Source of the DNA: Tetrastigma voinierianum
Lineage: Eukaryota; Streptophyta; Magnoliopsida; Vitales; Vitaceae
DNA length: 64,000 nucleotides
Assembly (NCBI GenBank): GCA_016808115.1
Contig: JAEQBH010006376.1
Span: 18,803 to 82,802 of the forward strand
Reading direction: 5' to 3'
Part shown: positions 34,471 to 47,297 of the stretch, piece after piece
Layout of the letters: each line of letters begins with the position of its first letter
Position numbering within the stretch: the first letter of the stretch is position 1
Position numbers and translations under genes: made by a program
The notes under the pieces: model-generated
Told to the model about the DNA's origin: nothing
What the model saw: only the letters and a program-made list of their open reading frames with translations
Database searches by the model: none

Positions 34471-37400
34471 CCCCCTCAAGATGAGCGTATATATGTATCT
34501 TGCTGAAACTGTTCTAATCTCAACTAAAATTAAGACCTCTGGAGATTTAAGTAAAAATGTCTGCCAGTTGATCAATTTGAATTGACAAAACTAGTAGGCT
34601 ATACATCTGATGCGATCTTCTCTCTAATGAAGTGGCGATCCAGCTGATGTTTGGTCTGGCTCGTAGGAAGGCTGGATTGGATGCAATATAAGCGGCACAG
34701 TTATCCTGAGATGAGCTTCATGTTCACCATTTCAATCTCAACTCACGGAGAAGGTGTCTCGACCATATGAGTTCACATGTTGCCAAGGCCATGGCTCGAT
34801 ACTCGGCCGGCGCTAGATCCTAGCCACTGCATGTTGTTTAACACACTCTTGAGGATATTAGGTTACCTGATGAAAACAGTGCCGGAGGTGGGACGTCTGT
34901 ATACGTAAGGTGAGCCGGTAATCTGCTGTCTGTGTAACCAATAACACAGGTGTGACCTCTATTCTCGTTACAACACACCTTGACTGTGAGTGTCTTTTAA
35001 TATATCGAGAAAGAATGAGTTCTGTCAGTGGCTATCACATGGTGAGTGTAGGAATTGACTAACAACATAGGAAGGAGAAATGTAAGTAGAGGTAATGGTA
35101 AGATAATTCGATTTACCTACCGTCGTCGATATCTCGGGATCTCAGAAAGACTCCCCACAATCTGGTACAAGTTTGACATTAGGATCAGCTAAGTGTCTGG
35201 CCAGTTTCTGATCCCCAACATACAGTTTCACCCCAAGATGTCTAGCATCTTGGATTGGAGAGGACTACACGGAAGCTGGATTAGTATCTCGATTAAAAGT
35301 CTTGAGTTTACGAGTCTTTGGTTTGAAAGTGGGTGAAAAGATGTTCTTTAGTTTACGAATACCATCTTTGATCATGCCGAAATGACAGCGATGTCATCCA
35401 CATAAACAACCGGATATTCTAGCATAGAAGAGTTATGATGATAAAAAGCGAATGGTCTCTTGTCTTTGCGAAGCATGCCGGTCTTGAACAACGAGGAACT
35501 AAAGCGGCCCAATGCATGCTCGAGAGATTGCTTTAGACCGTATAGAGAGCGGCGTGGCTACTGTAAACCGGACTCCCCACTGAGCAACAAAACCGGTGGT
35601 TGCTCATATAAACGCTCATCGGCAAGATCGCGTGAAGGCTTTTTAATATCCAGTGAAGCGGCCGGGAACACATAGCGGCCGTAGAGCCCAGACGGACGAG
35701 AGCGTCTTGTGACGGGGAGAAGGTGTCCTGCCATGTCGAACCATAAACTGAGTATATCCTTTATGACTCGCGGGCACTTAAGGCGTCAGCTGACGTCGGG
35801 ACCAACCTTGCTTGTGTGAACCCACTTGATGACCAGCTGAGCTTACCAGCGGCAGAACAGCAAGATCCCAAGTGCCGATGGGTGCGAGCGACCATTTCAT
35901 CTACCATTGCACATCGCCCCGGCCGGATGGGAGAATGCGCCATTGGTGTTCTTAGGAAGAGAGAAGCAGTTAAATAGTAGAAACAAATCACGAGTAGATT
36001 GGAAGACAATCGATGGTAACTCAAAAAATTGAAAATAAGATGAGGATTGCTAGTATAGCGATTACCTTTCCGAAGAGCAATGGGCAAGTTATCGATAACG
36101 AGGGCGGGCAGGGTAGGAGAAGGCGAAGGGAGAGGAAGTGAGTCTTGGGGGCCTCGCGGAAGGGAAGGAACAGCGGCACGGACGGAGTGATGGACACGAA
36201 GGGACGAGAAGATAGATCATCAAATCTAGGCGAGGATGATAGGAAGGGTAAGACATCGATAGAGGAAGAGACTCGGAGGGGAGAAGAAGGGAGTCCTCGA
36301 AGAATGTGAACATATTGAGGAGATAAAGTATCGATGAGTGCGAGGGGAATAACAACGATAACCATGGTAGGAGTAGCCTAGGAAGATCGTTGTGGCCTTA
36401 AAATTTGAAAGCTTGTCTTGTCTGGAGTGAGAATATGAGCAAGCAGAAATCTGGCCAAAAACAGGAGGAAGGAAATAAAAGAGGTTAGTCGGGGAAAGAA
36501 GTGAATGAGAGTCCCGAGCATGTAATACAGATGAGAGACATCCACGATTAATCAAATAACAAATTTATGGAGACAGTCACAACGAAGAGGCATGATAATT
36601 GGAGAAGGAAATGCAGTACATGCCGATAAGATGGCGATTCTTACGTTCGGCTACCCCATTTTGTTGAGGAGTATGAGCCTGAAAGATTGATGAAGGATCC
36701 CATGTTGGGACATAAATGGGAAAATAAGGGTGCGAAAAGTATTCTCGGGCATTATCACTCGTAACACGAATAGAAATATTGAGCTGAGTAAAATTTCAGC
36801 ATAAAATTTACGGAAATAGAAATAACTCATTCAGAGTTTTAATTAAAATAATAGAAATATTCGAGTAGTCATGATAAAAAGTGACAAAATCTGCGAAAGC
36901 CTAAAGTAGGCCTTGGTCCAGGCAAGGACCCAATGAACATCGGTGTGAATGAGGTCGAAAGGAGATGTTGATTATTGAATGACTGAGAGCAAGGGCCAGC
37001 GAGTATGTTTCGGCGAGACGGGTTTCGCACGTGATGACTGACAAAGTGGAAAACGAGGACCATCTTGGAACTTAGAAGCCCAGGGTGGCAGGGCAGTGGA
37101 TGAGGAGTGGAGCGTCAGTGGAGCATAGTACGGAGATGATTGCGGGTGAGGTGATAGAGGCCACATGAGCTCACGTCAGTGCAATCATCTTCCGTACTCA
37201 GGTCTGTAAGGTCACGAATTTATCGAAAAATAATGGAACGAGTTAAAATGCAGTGATTTTCTTGATAGAAATAAGATTAAAGGACACTCGAGAGTATAAG
37301 GGCGGAGGTGAGAGGTAGGGAAGGGAGAGGATGAGCCAAACCAATACCTTTAGCCACAGTTTGAGAACCATTAGCTAAGGTAACGATAGGTAAAGTAGGG

Positions 37401-39001
37401 GTAGTAGTAAGAAGAAAGATCTTTATTGAAATATGATCGGAAGCACAGTCGAGAATCGGGGTCGAGAGATGTATGAGTAAAGGCGAGGCGGAGGCATTAG
37501 GTCACAGGCAACGAATCTGACTTGGTTGCTTGATAGCGAAGATAAATCATCTTCGGCTGTCGGGTGGGGGGCATACGAGATGTGGGGCGCTCGAGTCTGG
37601 GCGGTAGTAGAATCGAGAAGAGCCCGGGCCCGCAGTGCAGTGCGGGGAGGACGTCCATGCAACTGATAACAACGATCACGGGTGTGGCCAAGCTTATTGC
37701 AATAGGAGCAATGAGGACGTTGTCATCGACACCGGGTCTTAAGCTGCGTCGCCGGAGACAGTATGAGCCCAGAGATCTGGGGCTGTCGGATGTGCAAGTA
37801 CGTGTGGAGGAGATACGGAGGAGCGAGCAAACACATCATCGAGGACGGGGTGAGGATGCCGAGGTGATCTCGGAGGGTCTGAATCAGGACGAACTGATAA
37901 AGTAGGACCATAAGAACTTGTCAACCTGCGTTTGTTGGGCCCCAACGTCACTAGTAGAGGCATCGTCTTCGGGAACTCCTCCTTAAGAGAGGCAATGCGG
38001 CCAATATAATTAAATAGATCCGTGTCTTGTTGGCGGATGTGCTGATAGCGAAGCCGCATATAAAGGCCAGTGGATATCATTCGTGTATAGAGCTTTTGCT
38101 GATTAAAACTTAGAACATGTCTTGTAAGCACGAGAAGATGAAGCAAAATTTCGGATCAATAGAAACGCCTGTCACAGCACATAGTTGTGCATCTATTTTC
38201 TTCGGTCTTGTCAACACCGGTATATCATCCTCCGATTGTAATAAGATGATCCTATTAGCCTACTGTCCATGAACCCGAGAGTTCCACGAGAAGGCGGCGG
38301 GAGAGATAATTCTCACTGCAGTCAATTTTTACGATGTGATAGTGGAGATCCAGCGAGATAACAAACGTAAAAATAGAATTTTTGGTTGCCATATCCTTGG
38401 CCCGGAGATTGAACCACGTTTTGGATTGAAGAGAGCCACTAATAAGAGGAATGAATCCACAGTGTAGACTTGAAGATGAAGAAAAGGGGACCCAAGCTTG
38501 AAGTAGAGAATCTGACTAAAGATGAGCCGACGGCGAAGATGGCAAAAGCCACGGAAGAGGCCGGGGCGACGTGGCCAAAGGGCAAAAAGGTGGAGAAAGT
38601 CTTTCGAATGGACCGCCGGGAGGCTAGAACACCAAGGCGGCCGGGCGACCACGGCGTGGGGCAGGTCCCGCAGGAGGAAGGAGCCCCGCAGCCCACCGCG
38701 AGCGCACTTTCCTTGCGGCGCCGGCGCGTGATGGACGAGGCTGCGGAGGGACACGCGCGTGGCCCGGCGCGTGTGATGCCGGTTCCGGCGAGTGTGCCGG
38801 CGTGTCGTCCTGCCCGAAATCTGTGGTTTTTGGCGGGAGAGCCCCCGGGAGTCGCCGGTGGCGGTGGCGGCGACGGCGGCGGCTGGCCCCAGACCGGGCT
38901 GCGGTGGTGAGAAGGAGATCCGGCGGCGGAGAAGGAGATCGGAATGAAACACGATCACCCAAAAAAAAAAAATTAGGTTTTCTCTCTTGGCTCTGATACC
39001 A

Positions 39002-39149
39002 TGTGAAGAGAGAAAAATAGAGAATTCCTAATTTTATTATTTCCTCTGAATAATGAATCTAATCTCTACATTACATATTGGACTTATATATATAGGACTC
39101 ACTTGTCTGAGTAAGGCTGATAAAGGAAAGTGCAATGTGATATCTAACA
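39002..39149 (-). repeat. 5' LTR of copia A
   Basis: It runs from TGTGAAGAGAG to ATATCTAACA, with the primer-binding site directly on its left. Confidence 0.85.
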
Positions 39150-42100
39150 ATATCTGAGAGCCGATCGAAATCAAATAGGAAAAAATGTGAAGTTTCTCGA
39201 CTCTACATGGTCACGAGTTTCCTTTTTCCAGTAGTTTACAGTTCTGCAATCTTATGACACTCACCGAGTTGGAGCATAGATGTTGATCATGCCTAACTTG
39301 TTACAAAGATAACTAACTTGCGATCCCTACTCAAGGTTTTGCCGAAATTATCTCGAGCTGTTACTGCAGATGCTTTCACATTATCGCAGTAGAGATCAGC
39401 ACATTGGATCTTTCAGACGAAAATGACAATCTATCTCAATGTATTTGGTCCATTCATGAAATACTGGGTTAGAGCTATATCATGCTGTTTTGGTTATCTT
39501 GAAAACTTTCTTTGATATTGAAGTTTCCATGCCGCTATCGATAACTAACATATCCACATGATCTCGCATACAGACTATGCCATAGCTCTATACTTTGACT
39601 CCGCACTAGACCGTAGGATGCTGTACTTTACTCTTCTTTCATGAGATCAAATTTCCTCAGGCCACAAATATCTTGAGGTGGATCTCTATCTTCGCTAGAT
39701 CGCGCCCGTCTATGTCGAGAAAAACACTGGTCTGTATGCCCATGCTTCTTATACAATATTCCACGTCCAGGAGCTTCTTTCAAATAGTATAGGATATCTT
39801 TCTGGTAAATTTAATGGTATTTGTGAGAGATGACATATCTTAACTCGAAACACTTCTTGAATAAGCAATATCAAGACAGAATTACTATAAGATAGATTCA
39901 ATTCTCAACTAGTCATACGTATCTCGAGGTCTTGAATAGATCTCCTTCGTAGTGGTTGCATTAGAAGTCATAGGAGAACACGGTTTGACACCCAACTTCC
40001 TTGTCTTAGATGACAAATCGAGCACATATTTTTGTTGAGATAACAGAATTCCTTGCTTACTTCTCATGACTTCAACACCCAAAAAATACTTCAACATTCC
40101 TAAATCCTTTGTGTGAAACTAACTGTGAAGAAACGATTTAAGAGGCAATCTGCAACTACAGTCTTTCAGTGATAATGATATCATTATGTCATTCTTTGTC
40201 GGGCGGATTCTAATAAGGCCAATTAGTCCAGGCTTACTCTTGCAACGTGTCAAATGTCTCAGAAATTGCTAGCTAAATTTGGCCAAAGACCAAGCCGCAA
40301 AAGACTCTGTTTCAAACCATACATTCCCTATCTCCCCTTGAGCAACAAACCCCGAAGGTTGCTCCATGTAAACCTCTTCCTGAAGATCTACATTTAGAAA
40401 GACATTCTTGTTATCAAGTTGATCTTGAAGACCCGATCATAGAAGCAATAGAGAAATAAGCAATGAATTAGATGTCGGCATAGCCCACTGCGAGCGGAGA
40501 AAAAAGTATCAGAATAATCAACGCCATAAGTCTAAGCATGGCCCTTAGCAACAAGACGGACCTTCAATCTAGAAACAAACCCGTTAGGATTAAATTTTAC
40601 AGCAAACACCCAACGACAGCCAATGGCCTTCTTTCCAGTATCTAAAGGCACCAAGTCCCATATACCATTGTCATCTAAAGCCTACATTTCATCCACCATA
40701 GCACTACATCAACCAGGGTGAGATAAAGCCTCACGGACAGTGTTAGGAAGAGAGATAAAATCAAGGGATGCAATAAAGGAACAAGATGAAGACGACAAAT
40801 GGTTATAGGAAACAAACGAAGAGATTAGGTGAGCACACTGACGTTTACCTTTACAGAGAGCAATCAGAAGATCATCATTTTGGATTTAATACGATGAAGA
40901 AGCAGTCGATGTTAGACTAGAGACTGGAGGGTTATGGCGCAGCGAATATACCTAAGTAATGGAAGGTTTAGCGAGGAACGGGGTTAGGTAGAATTCGGTG
41001 GAGCGGAATTGAAGCGATAGTGTGCGGTAATAAATCATCATCCTCCGTGACTAGGAACGAAGCAAAGAAAGGGAAACGGGGTAGTCACCGAATAATGTAA
41101 CATCGATGAGGCACAAAGTAGCATTCGAAGAGTGGGGCAATAACACTTATACCTTTTTGAAAACAAGAATAGCCTTGAATGCACTTTAAGGACTTGGATC
41201 AAGTTTAGAGACTTGAGGATGGACATCTCAAACAAAGCATGTGCATCAATGATACCTTCAGGATCAATAAGTAACGCGGTGTTGGAACAGGCGGTGGTAG
41301 AGTAGCCTAATTAAGAATCGGCAGGGCATCACATTAATCAAACAAGTTGTATTGGGCGCATCGGCCAAAAAATGTTTAGAGACATTCATCTAGAACAAAA
41401 GGGCCCGAGTAGTCTCAAGAAGATGTTTATTCTTTCTCTCAGCTATCCCATTCTGAGAAGGTGTATCAACACACGAGCTCTGATGGAGAATCCCATGTTG
41501 TAACATGAAGGACTGAAAATGTTCGGACAAATACTCCTTGGCATTATCACTTCTCATTGTTTGAACATAGAAATGGAATCGTGTTTGAATTTCAGCTCAA
41601 GGCACTAAAATGAGAAAAAAACTCATAACGACTTTTCATTAGATAAAGAGTCGAGTGACCTTGAGAGAAATCGTCGTAGTAAAGAAATACTTAAGCCACG
41701 ATGGGAGGCATGGCTGAATGAGGATCCACGAACCTTCATGATGAACCTTCGAAAGAAGCTCGTTTATTGATTCTAAGACTCAGTACACGATGAAGTTTAT
41801 CGTATTGTACATTCAGAGTTCGATGGCGATGACCCAGAAAACTAAAATATAGCTTCTTTAATAGAGAGAGAAGAAGGATGACCTAGGCATGATGTGGTCG
41901 AATGGGAATGTGCTCTATTCAAGCAACATACTTTGGCACCTCTGTGTCAAGGATGTAGAGAACGGGCGTCTACCTTGATAATCAGTTTTGTCGAAGATCT
42001 GAATCGAGCAATAATTAGGAAAGAATGAATCTTGAAATTAAGTGTACGAGTGAGTTTACTCCTGAAATTAGAATAAAAGAGAATTTGTGATAAATTCATA

Positions 42101-42900
42101 ATAGGAATTAAGAAGTGATTAGAGAGTCGGTGGTGTCCTTGACCCCGAGGACATTAGATGTTGACCATCTGAGGAGTAGCGATAAGAGGTAAAGGGTGAG
42201 GCGAAGCATTAGTAAATAAGCTTAGGAAGTAACACATCATGTGGTCGGTGGCTCCAAAGTTAATGACCCATGTGATGGAAGAGGAAATAAAACATGTGTT
42301 GGTTTTACTTGACTCAACGAGTGTAGTGATAGAAGTAGATACAGACTTAAGTGATTTCTGATACTGAGATGATTGAAATCTTTGATTTTTACGCTGCAAC
42401 CTCCTACACTTCCGACATACATGGCTTGGATTATGGCAATAATAACACACAACTCTTCCTGAGAGTTTCTTGTTAGTCATAGAAGCATATCTAACTAAAA
42501 CAGGTCGCTGAAAATCTGAAAAAATACCAGAAAAATAGGATCTTGTGAGGAAAAGGACCACATCTCCATGAAAAACACCACCTTAATGGATTTTGGTCCC
42601 AAAAACCACAAAGCACCTCTTAATCTGACTGAATCTTGAAGGCATCAAGGAAAATAAGAAAAACCCTAAAAAAACATGGTTGTCTGACACAAAATCATTT
42701 GAAAAACATTGTTGCATGCATCGAAGGAGGGATGCAAGTGGCTGGGGAGGACCATCGACGGTCGACGATGTTGGAGGAGGAGGCGCGTCGTCGGAAAGTC
42801 CTTCACACGCCCTCACGCATCGACGCTTGAGGAACAACGTAGCCACATAGAAGTCTCTAAGTTTCTTCCAACTCTCAATCATTGAAAGGTCTGATGAATC
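39150..42900 (-). mobile_element. Ty1/copia retrotransposon B, decayed, LTRs not identified
   Basis: The minus strand carries gag with a CCHC knuckle (CYYCHNPSHVCRKC, about 42410-42450), a protease-like ITWVINFGATDHMMC (about 42240-42285), the RT entry with the usual GTWDL-type stretch (about 40560-40690), RT LKYFLGVEVMRSKQGILLSQ (about 40020-40095), and a C-terminal end like KLGMINIYAPTR (about 39250-39300). The protease D-S-G is N-F-G, so its catalytic Asp is lost. The 3' end abuts copia A, which may have inserted in B's 3' region; sequence at about 34240-34325 could then be the rest of B. Confidence 0.65.
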
Positions 42901-43945
42901 TCAGATTCCACCCTCCTCCATCCCCTGTGGTCTCAGGCTACACCTGGCCCACTTTTGGAAGCAGCTAGACATATAGAGTTGGAAATGAGGTGCCACGAGC
43001 GGGTTCTCTCCACACGAATATCTTCCCAAAATCTAATACGATCCCCCTCTGATGTGGAGCTTATAGACTTTTTTTAGTTGTGAGCTTCTCTCCTAATATC
43101 CTTCCAGGCTCATACGAAACTCCTTTGACCCTAGAACCAACCTTCTCTATAACAAGTGATAGGTGGTAGAGCTGAATTTTTTAAGTATAAATATAATACA
43201 GACAGTGGATTAAATACTGGGTGGGAATAGAGAATCATTAGTAGGAACAATAGTGATATATTATGATATAAATCATTAACATATTAATCAATGAGTCCAT
43301 TTTGCCAATATCCAACTGTTATACCAACCATTTCCTAGATTTTCAGACTAGTTCAGTTTCCCACATATTGTTATCTGTATTGTCATGATCTCATGTTTCT
43401 TATGATCATCAATATTTTAACCTTAGGGTAAAACAGAAATTTATTCCCCGTATTTCAGGGTTTCTTCTAGATATTTTCTGCCTTCCAAGATATTAAGAAA
43501 GTAAGTGGGGAGTAGCACAGAATTTTCAAGGAACTGTCTGCCCTCATGAAAGGTTTTCTGAGTAACTTCATATACCATAGCTGAAGAGGATCATATGCAG
43601 AAAATAGATCAATATGTAATATACCTTATAGAATATCTTATTTGGGAAGAAAGTTGTTAGTAGATACATTAAGAGAATGCCGAGAAAGAGTAATGAGCAC
43701 AGAACTGCAGCAAAGAAAAATAAATTTGATTGCACAAGTAATATCTATAAATCATCTGGCTCAATTTTCCATTTTCCTCCTCCAAAAGAGGTTGAATCCT
43801 TCCTAGCCTTCACTTAACAACCATAAACAAATCAACACCACCAGCCCACAGCAGATGAAACTTGCGGTTTTGTGCATTGGGATAACCTGTGATTGAACTC
43901 AACAAATTAAACATCAAAAGGGAATTCTAAGAATGAGATATTCAC
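42901..43945. other. GRIP intron sequence without a recognised gene
   Basis: Up to about 43160 this may be the 5' end of copia B (a GGTCTGATGAA near 42889 could be a decayed primer-binding site), but no LTR pair was found. The rest shows nothing identifiable. Confidence 0.35.
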
Positions 43946-46403
43946 CAGAATCTGTTGTTCCGCGGCAGAAGTGCTTGAGTTCGGTGCTTCCTGTTTGTGG
44001 AAGGCTGACAATATCAATTGAAAATTTAGAACATTGTATAAAGTACTGAATTATTTTGCCACAATACTATAAAGCTTCGAATTTGTCTAATTTAGAAAAG
44101 GTATAAGTGTGACCAGGAATTCTCTTAATACCTGTGTTGTAATCGTCAATGTGGTAAGCCTGAGATTATATACTCAATGTCAGACCAAGGATCATAAATG
44201 TGGAAATCTGGTTTGAAAAAGTTGACCAGTGAGGTTTACAAATATAAAGAGGAAACATACAGCCTGTCTTGATTCTAGAGATTGTTGAAGTGTCTTATTC
44301 TCATCTAAAATTTTAGATATCTCTTTGTCTTTCCCTTCAATCATTCTTTCCTTAAGATCACGGAATGAACTATGCTCTCTGCTAAGGCACAAATCTAATC
44401 AATACTGGAAAAAATATTGATCCTTATCATCCAGATTCCATTATATAATAATGTATGATAAAGATGCAAGGTACCTTCAATTTTTTATACCGTAGATTAA
44501 GCTCTTCCAACTCTTTGTGTAGTTCTTCTCCGGAAGTCACTTTGTTTTGAGCAGCCAATGACTCGCACCTCACTGTAGGTCATTCCAAGTACAATTTTAT
44601 TTTTAAGCTCAATGAATCGCGCAGTCATTAAGGAAAACGAAAGGAAAAATAAAAAGAAACATTATGTAGCTTAGCATGGATTATTTACATCGCCAAGTTT
44701 CTTCCAAATTTTGAAGGTTTATCTCCCATGTTTCTTTCTCTGATTGATATCTGGCGTTAGCAGAATCAAGCCTCTTTTCTATGCTCTTAATCTGCTGCTG
44801 GGCTCTTCTAAGAGCCTCATCTCTGAAATGAACGTGGAATTGAAAATGTTGAATGATAGGTTACACTGCACAAAGTTCAATTATTTTCATCGTGGTAAAC
44901 CAAGAACATCATTCTACTTAGGGGTGGAGCTGCATTACAACAACTACTAGACACCTAGATTCACACAACATTAAATTACCAAAGCTTTAGTGGAATGGAC
45001 TATTCCTTGATGAAGTCAAGTAAACGAAGTCCAGTAAATGTGAATTTTATCAAAGTAAATATCAATAAAGGAAATAAAATATAAATGGTGGATCAGAATA
45101 TCTTCAAAAACTCAGTCCATTTCCTATAATTTTATTGCAAGGATAGTGCCATATTGGTATTATATGAGAACCAAACGCACAATCATGCATTGTGCATAAT
45201 GTCCTTCATTTGTGATTAACTGTTTGGTTTCAACAATATATTTATTAATGTTACTCACATAAACTTATTGTTACAAAATAGTTTTCTTTCCAGCAAGGAT
45301 ATTATTTAAACTAGATATCCCAATAATATATGAATATATTTAACACAAATTTCAGTTGGGTGGTGTCATGGAGATGAACTGTTGTATGTTATGAGATGGC
45401 TACACAGAAAAACCAAGGAAAATCCTGCTGTTTATAATTTTTTTTTTTTTATAGGTAAAAGAGATAAAAATTATATTGAATCCTGCTGTTTATAAATAAC
45501 AATATGATTAGCTGGATTTGATGAAGCAGAACCTTGGGCAAATAAGAAAGTATAGTGGTAGGATGCAACAAAGTGTGGAAAGACTAGAGAAAGGAATCAT
45601 TGAAAGTGTAAATATTGTTAATCATCCCAACAGGTCAAACATGTGAGAACAGCTGCCTCATTTTAATGGGTGTTCAAAAACCATCTGGATTCCAGAGACT
45701 CAAAATCCATTTTGTTTAGGTACCGATCTTGGCATTTACTTTTGGCCCATTATGCGTATAAACAGGCTTGGACAGCCCTTTACAGGTGTTTGGTTTATCC
45801 CTCTGACATTTGATTCGGCTCATTGTTTGGCTCTCTTTGATGACTTGGCTAGCATAGCTACTGAAAGCTAGCTGCTAGTCCCTATGTCCAGTTTTTGGTT
45901 ATCACAGACATTTAAACGGGATGCAGATAAGTTATTTTCATGAAAAAGCGTGATCCTTATTTTACTTCTTCAAGGAATCAATTTATCTAAGTTTAATATG
46001 GGAATAACTAAAGAATACATGCAATCTTAAAATAAATTCAAAAGCTGTTAATGGGCTACTGGCATCATGCTACCTTGCTAGTTCTTTCTCATGATTGGCC
46101 AAAACATCCTGAAGATCTTGAAGAATCCTGTCCTTTTCTTCTGTTGCCAACAGTATTTCTTTTTCAGCCTCCTAAAATTACAAGAAACATGATAAGTAGC
46201 TAAGTAATTTGATTAACTTTTTCCTCAGTTCATGTGTTTCTTCATATTAGATATAGGCAACCATAAACACATACCTTTAGAGCTTCTTCTTGAGCTTTAA
46301 GTTGTTCAGAGTCCTTTGCTGCAGCGAGCTCTGAATCTTTCTTTTGGAGAAGCGCATTAGCACGGAGCTTGTATGCAGAAAACTCACTTTCTAGACGCTT
46401 AAT
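43946..46403 (-). CDS. GRIP: GRIP-domain golgin, coiled-coil exons
   Basis: Minus-strand exons in coding order: 46275-46403 (IKRLESEFSAYKLRANALLQ..), 46074-46171 (EAEKEILLATEEKDRILQDL..), 44689-44822 (RDEALRRAQQQIKSIEKRLD..), 44475-44572 (RCESLAAQNKVTSGEELHKE..), 44261-44381 (REHSSFRDLKERMIEGKDKE..), 44132-44159 (LTTLTITTQ) and 43946-43990 (EAPNSSTSAAEQQIL), which leads into SNIAQSQRH at 34170 across a 9.8-kb intron. The Glu/Lys/Leu heptad-rich character fits the long coiled coil of a Golgi tether. Phases join cleanly for the first four exons; joining to and from 44261-44381 needs a small indel. Earlier exons lie right of the window or were not recognised. Confidence 0.8.
45438..45478 (-). 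mobile_element. 41-bp retroposed 3' tail with 17-bp target duplication
   Basis: AATCCTGCTGTTTATAA occurs at 45421-45437 and again at 45479-45495. Between them is a poly-T run and then ATAGGTAAAAGAGATAAAAA; read on the minus strand this is a short 3' end plus poly-A, similar to the tail of the LINE in this window. It is an extremely 5'-truncated retroposon. Confidence 0.8.
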
Positions 46404-47297
46404 CTGCAAGATATAGAGTAAGAGGAAAACGTATTAGAACCGGAAATAATTCAGAAAAATATTTACACTAATAAAATGTTTCACAAGAAAATTAATATTT
46501 GTTAGCAAAACCTAGTCATTGGTGGAGGGTAGTTTCACTGTGTGCGATGACCGCAGTTCAAAGGGGATCAGGGGTTGCATACTATTATAAACTACTAGAT
46601 AGAACTGTCTATTATCTTCATTGACAACCATGAATCAACATCCACAATATATTACCATAAGAGAACTCATTAACTTAGCAGATACTCTAGGCCTGTCACC
46701 TTTTCCTAGGAGTGGAACTGATGAGGATGAAATTCTAAAATATACATCAAGAAAGAGAATTTGTTTCAGTTGCAGTTAGAGTCAACTTAGAATCAATAGT
46801 TGGAGTCAAAGTAAGATTAAAACAAACTAGGATTAGTAGTTGGAATCATATTAGAATAAGAGTCATAAGATAATTAGAATCATAGTACGTTTAGGATTTC
46901 TTAGAGAGGCATACAAATAAGGTTAATTGATGTAAGTTAAAAAAGAGATCTGATTGATCAATAATATTTTGTTTTCTTTTAAAATATTGCAATCTTCAAT
47001 GGTGAGACTCCATTGATTTTCTTCTTAGTGAGACTCAGGAAAGAATTTAGCAGATATGGTTCTTATCCATTCTCTTCTTATCTCTTTTCTCCTATTTATT
47101 ATTTATTTTTTTAGATCTATAAACTTTTATTCTTTGTTCTCTCCTTAAAACCTAAGAAAATAAAACCTATCCGACTACTTTGAGTGCGAGACAGCCATCC
47201 TAGGTTGTCACCATCAAGAACACTTAGTCTGGTGGAGTACCACTAGGCAAGACCATCCTAAGGCAAAAGTATTATTAAATGAAACTAGTTTAGATAT
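46404..47297. other. GRIP intron sequence
   Basis: No exon or recognisable element. The last ten bases (ATTCTTTAGA, 47298-47307) are the left target duplication of the LINE. Confidence 0.45.

Larger units (their letters stand above)
34326..39149 (-). mobile_element. Ty1/copia retrotransposon A
   Basis: Short LTRs (34326-34470 and 39002-39149) begin TGTGAAGAG on the plus strand. The primer-binding site (GGCTCTGATACCA, 38989-39001, complement of the initiator-Met type) adjoins the right LTR and a polypurine tract (CCCCCTC, 34471-34477) adjoins the left, so it runs on the minus strand. ATATA and ATATC flank it. Gag carries a CCHC knuckle (CSYCNKLGHTRDRC, about 37690-37735) followed by a YQLHGRPPRTA-type tail. 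Downstream integrase residues include KATTIFLGYS and YRCYSPRTHRYF (about 36350-36420). RT and RNase H (34500-35900) are broken by stops. It shares the knuckle-tail and LTR style with element D. Confidence 0.85.

Noticed and set aside
38329..38962. Long GC-rich open frames on both strands
   Set aside because: They lie at the 5' end of copia A next to its primer-binding site; the high GC content keeps several frames open, and only a gag-type reading on the minus strand is expected there.
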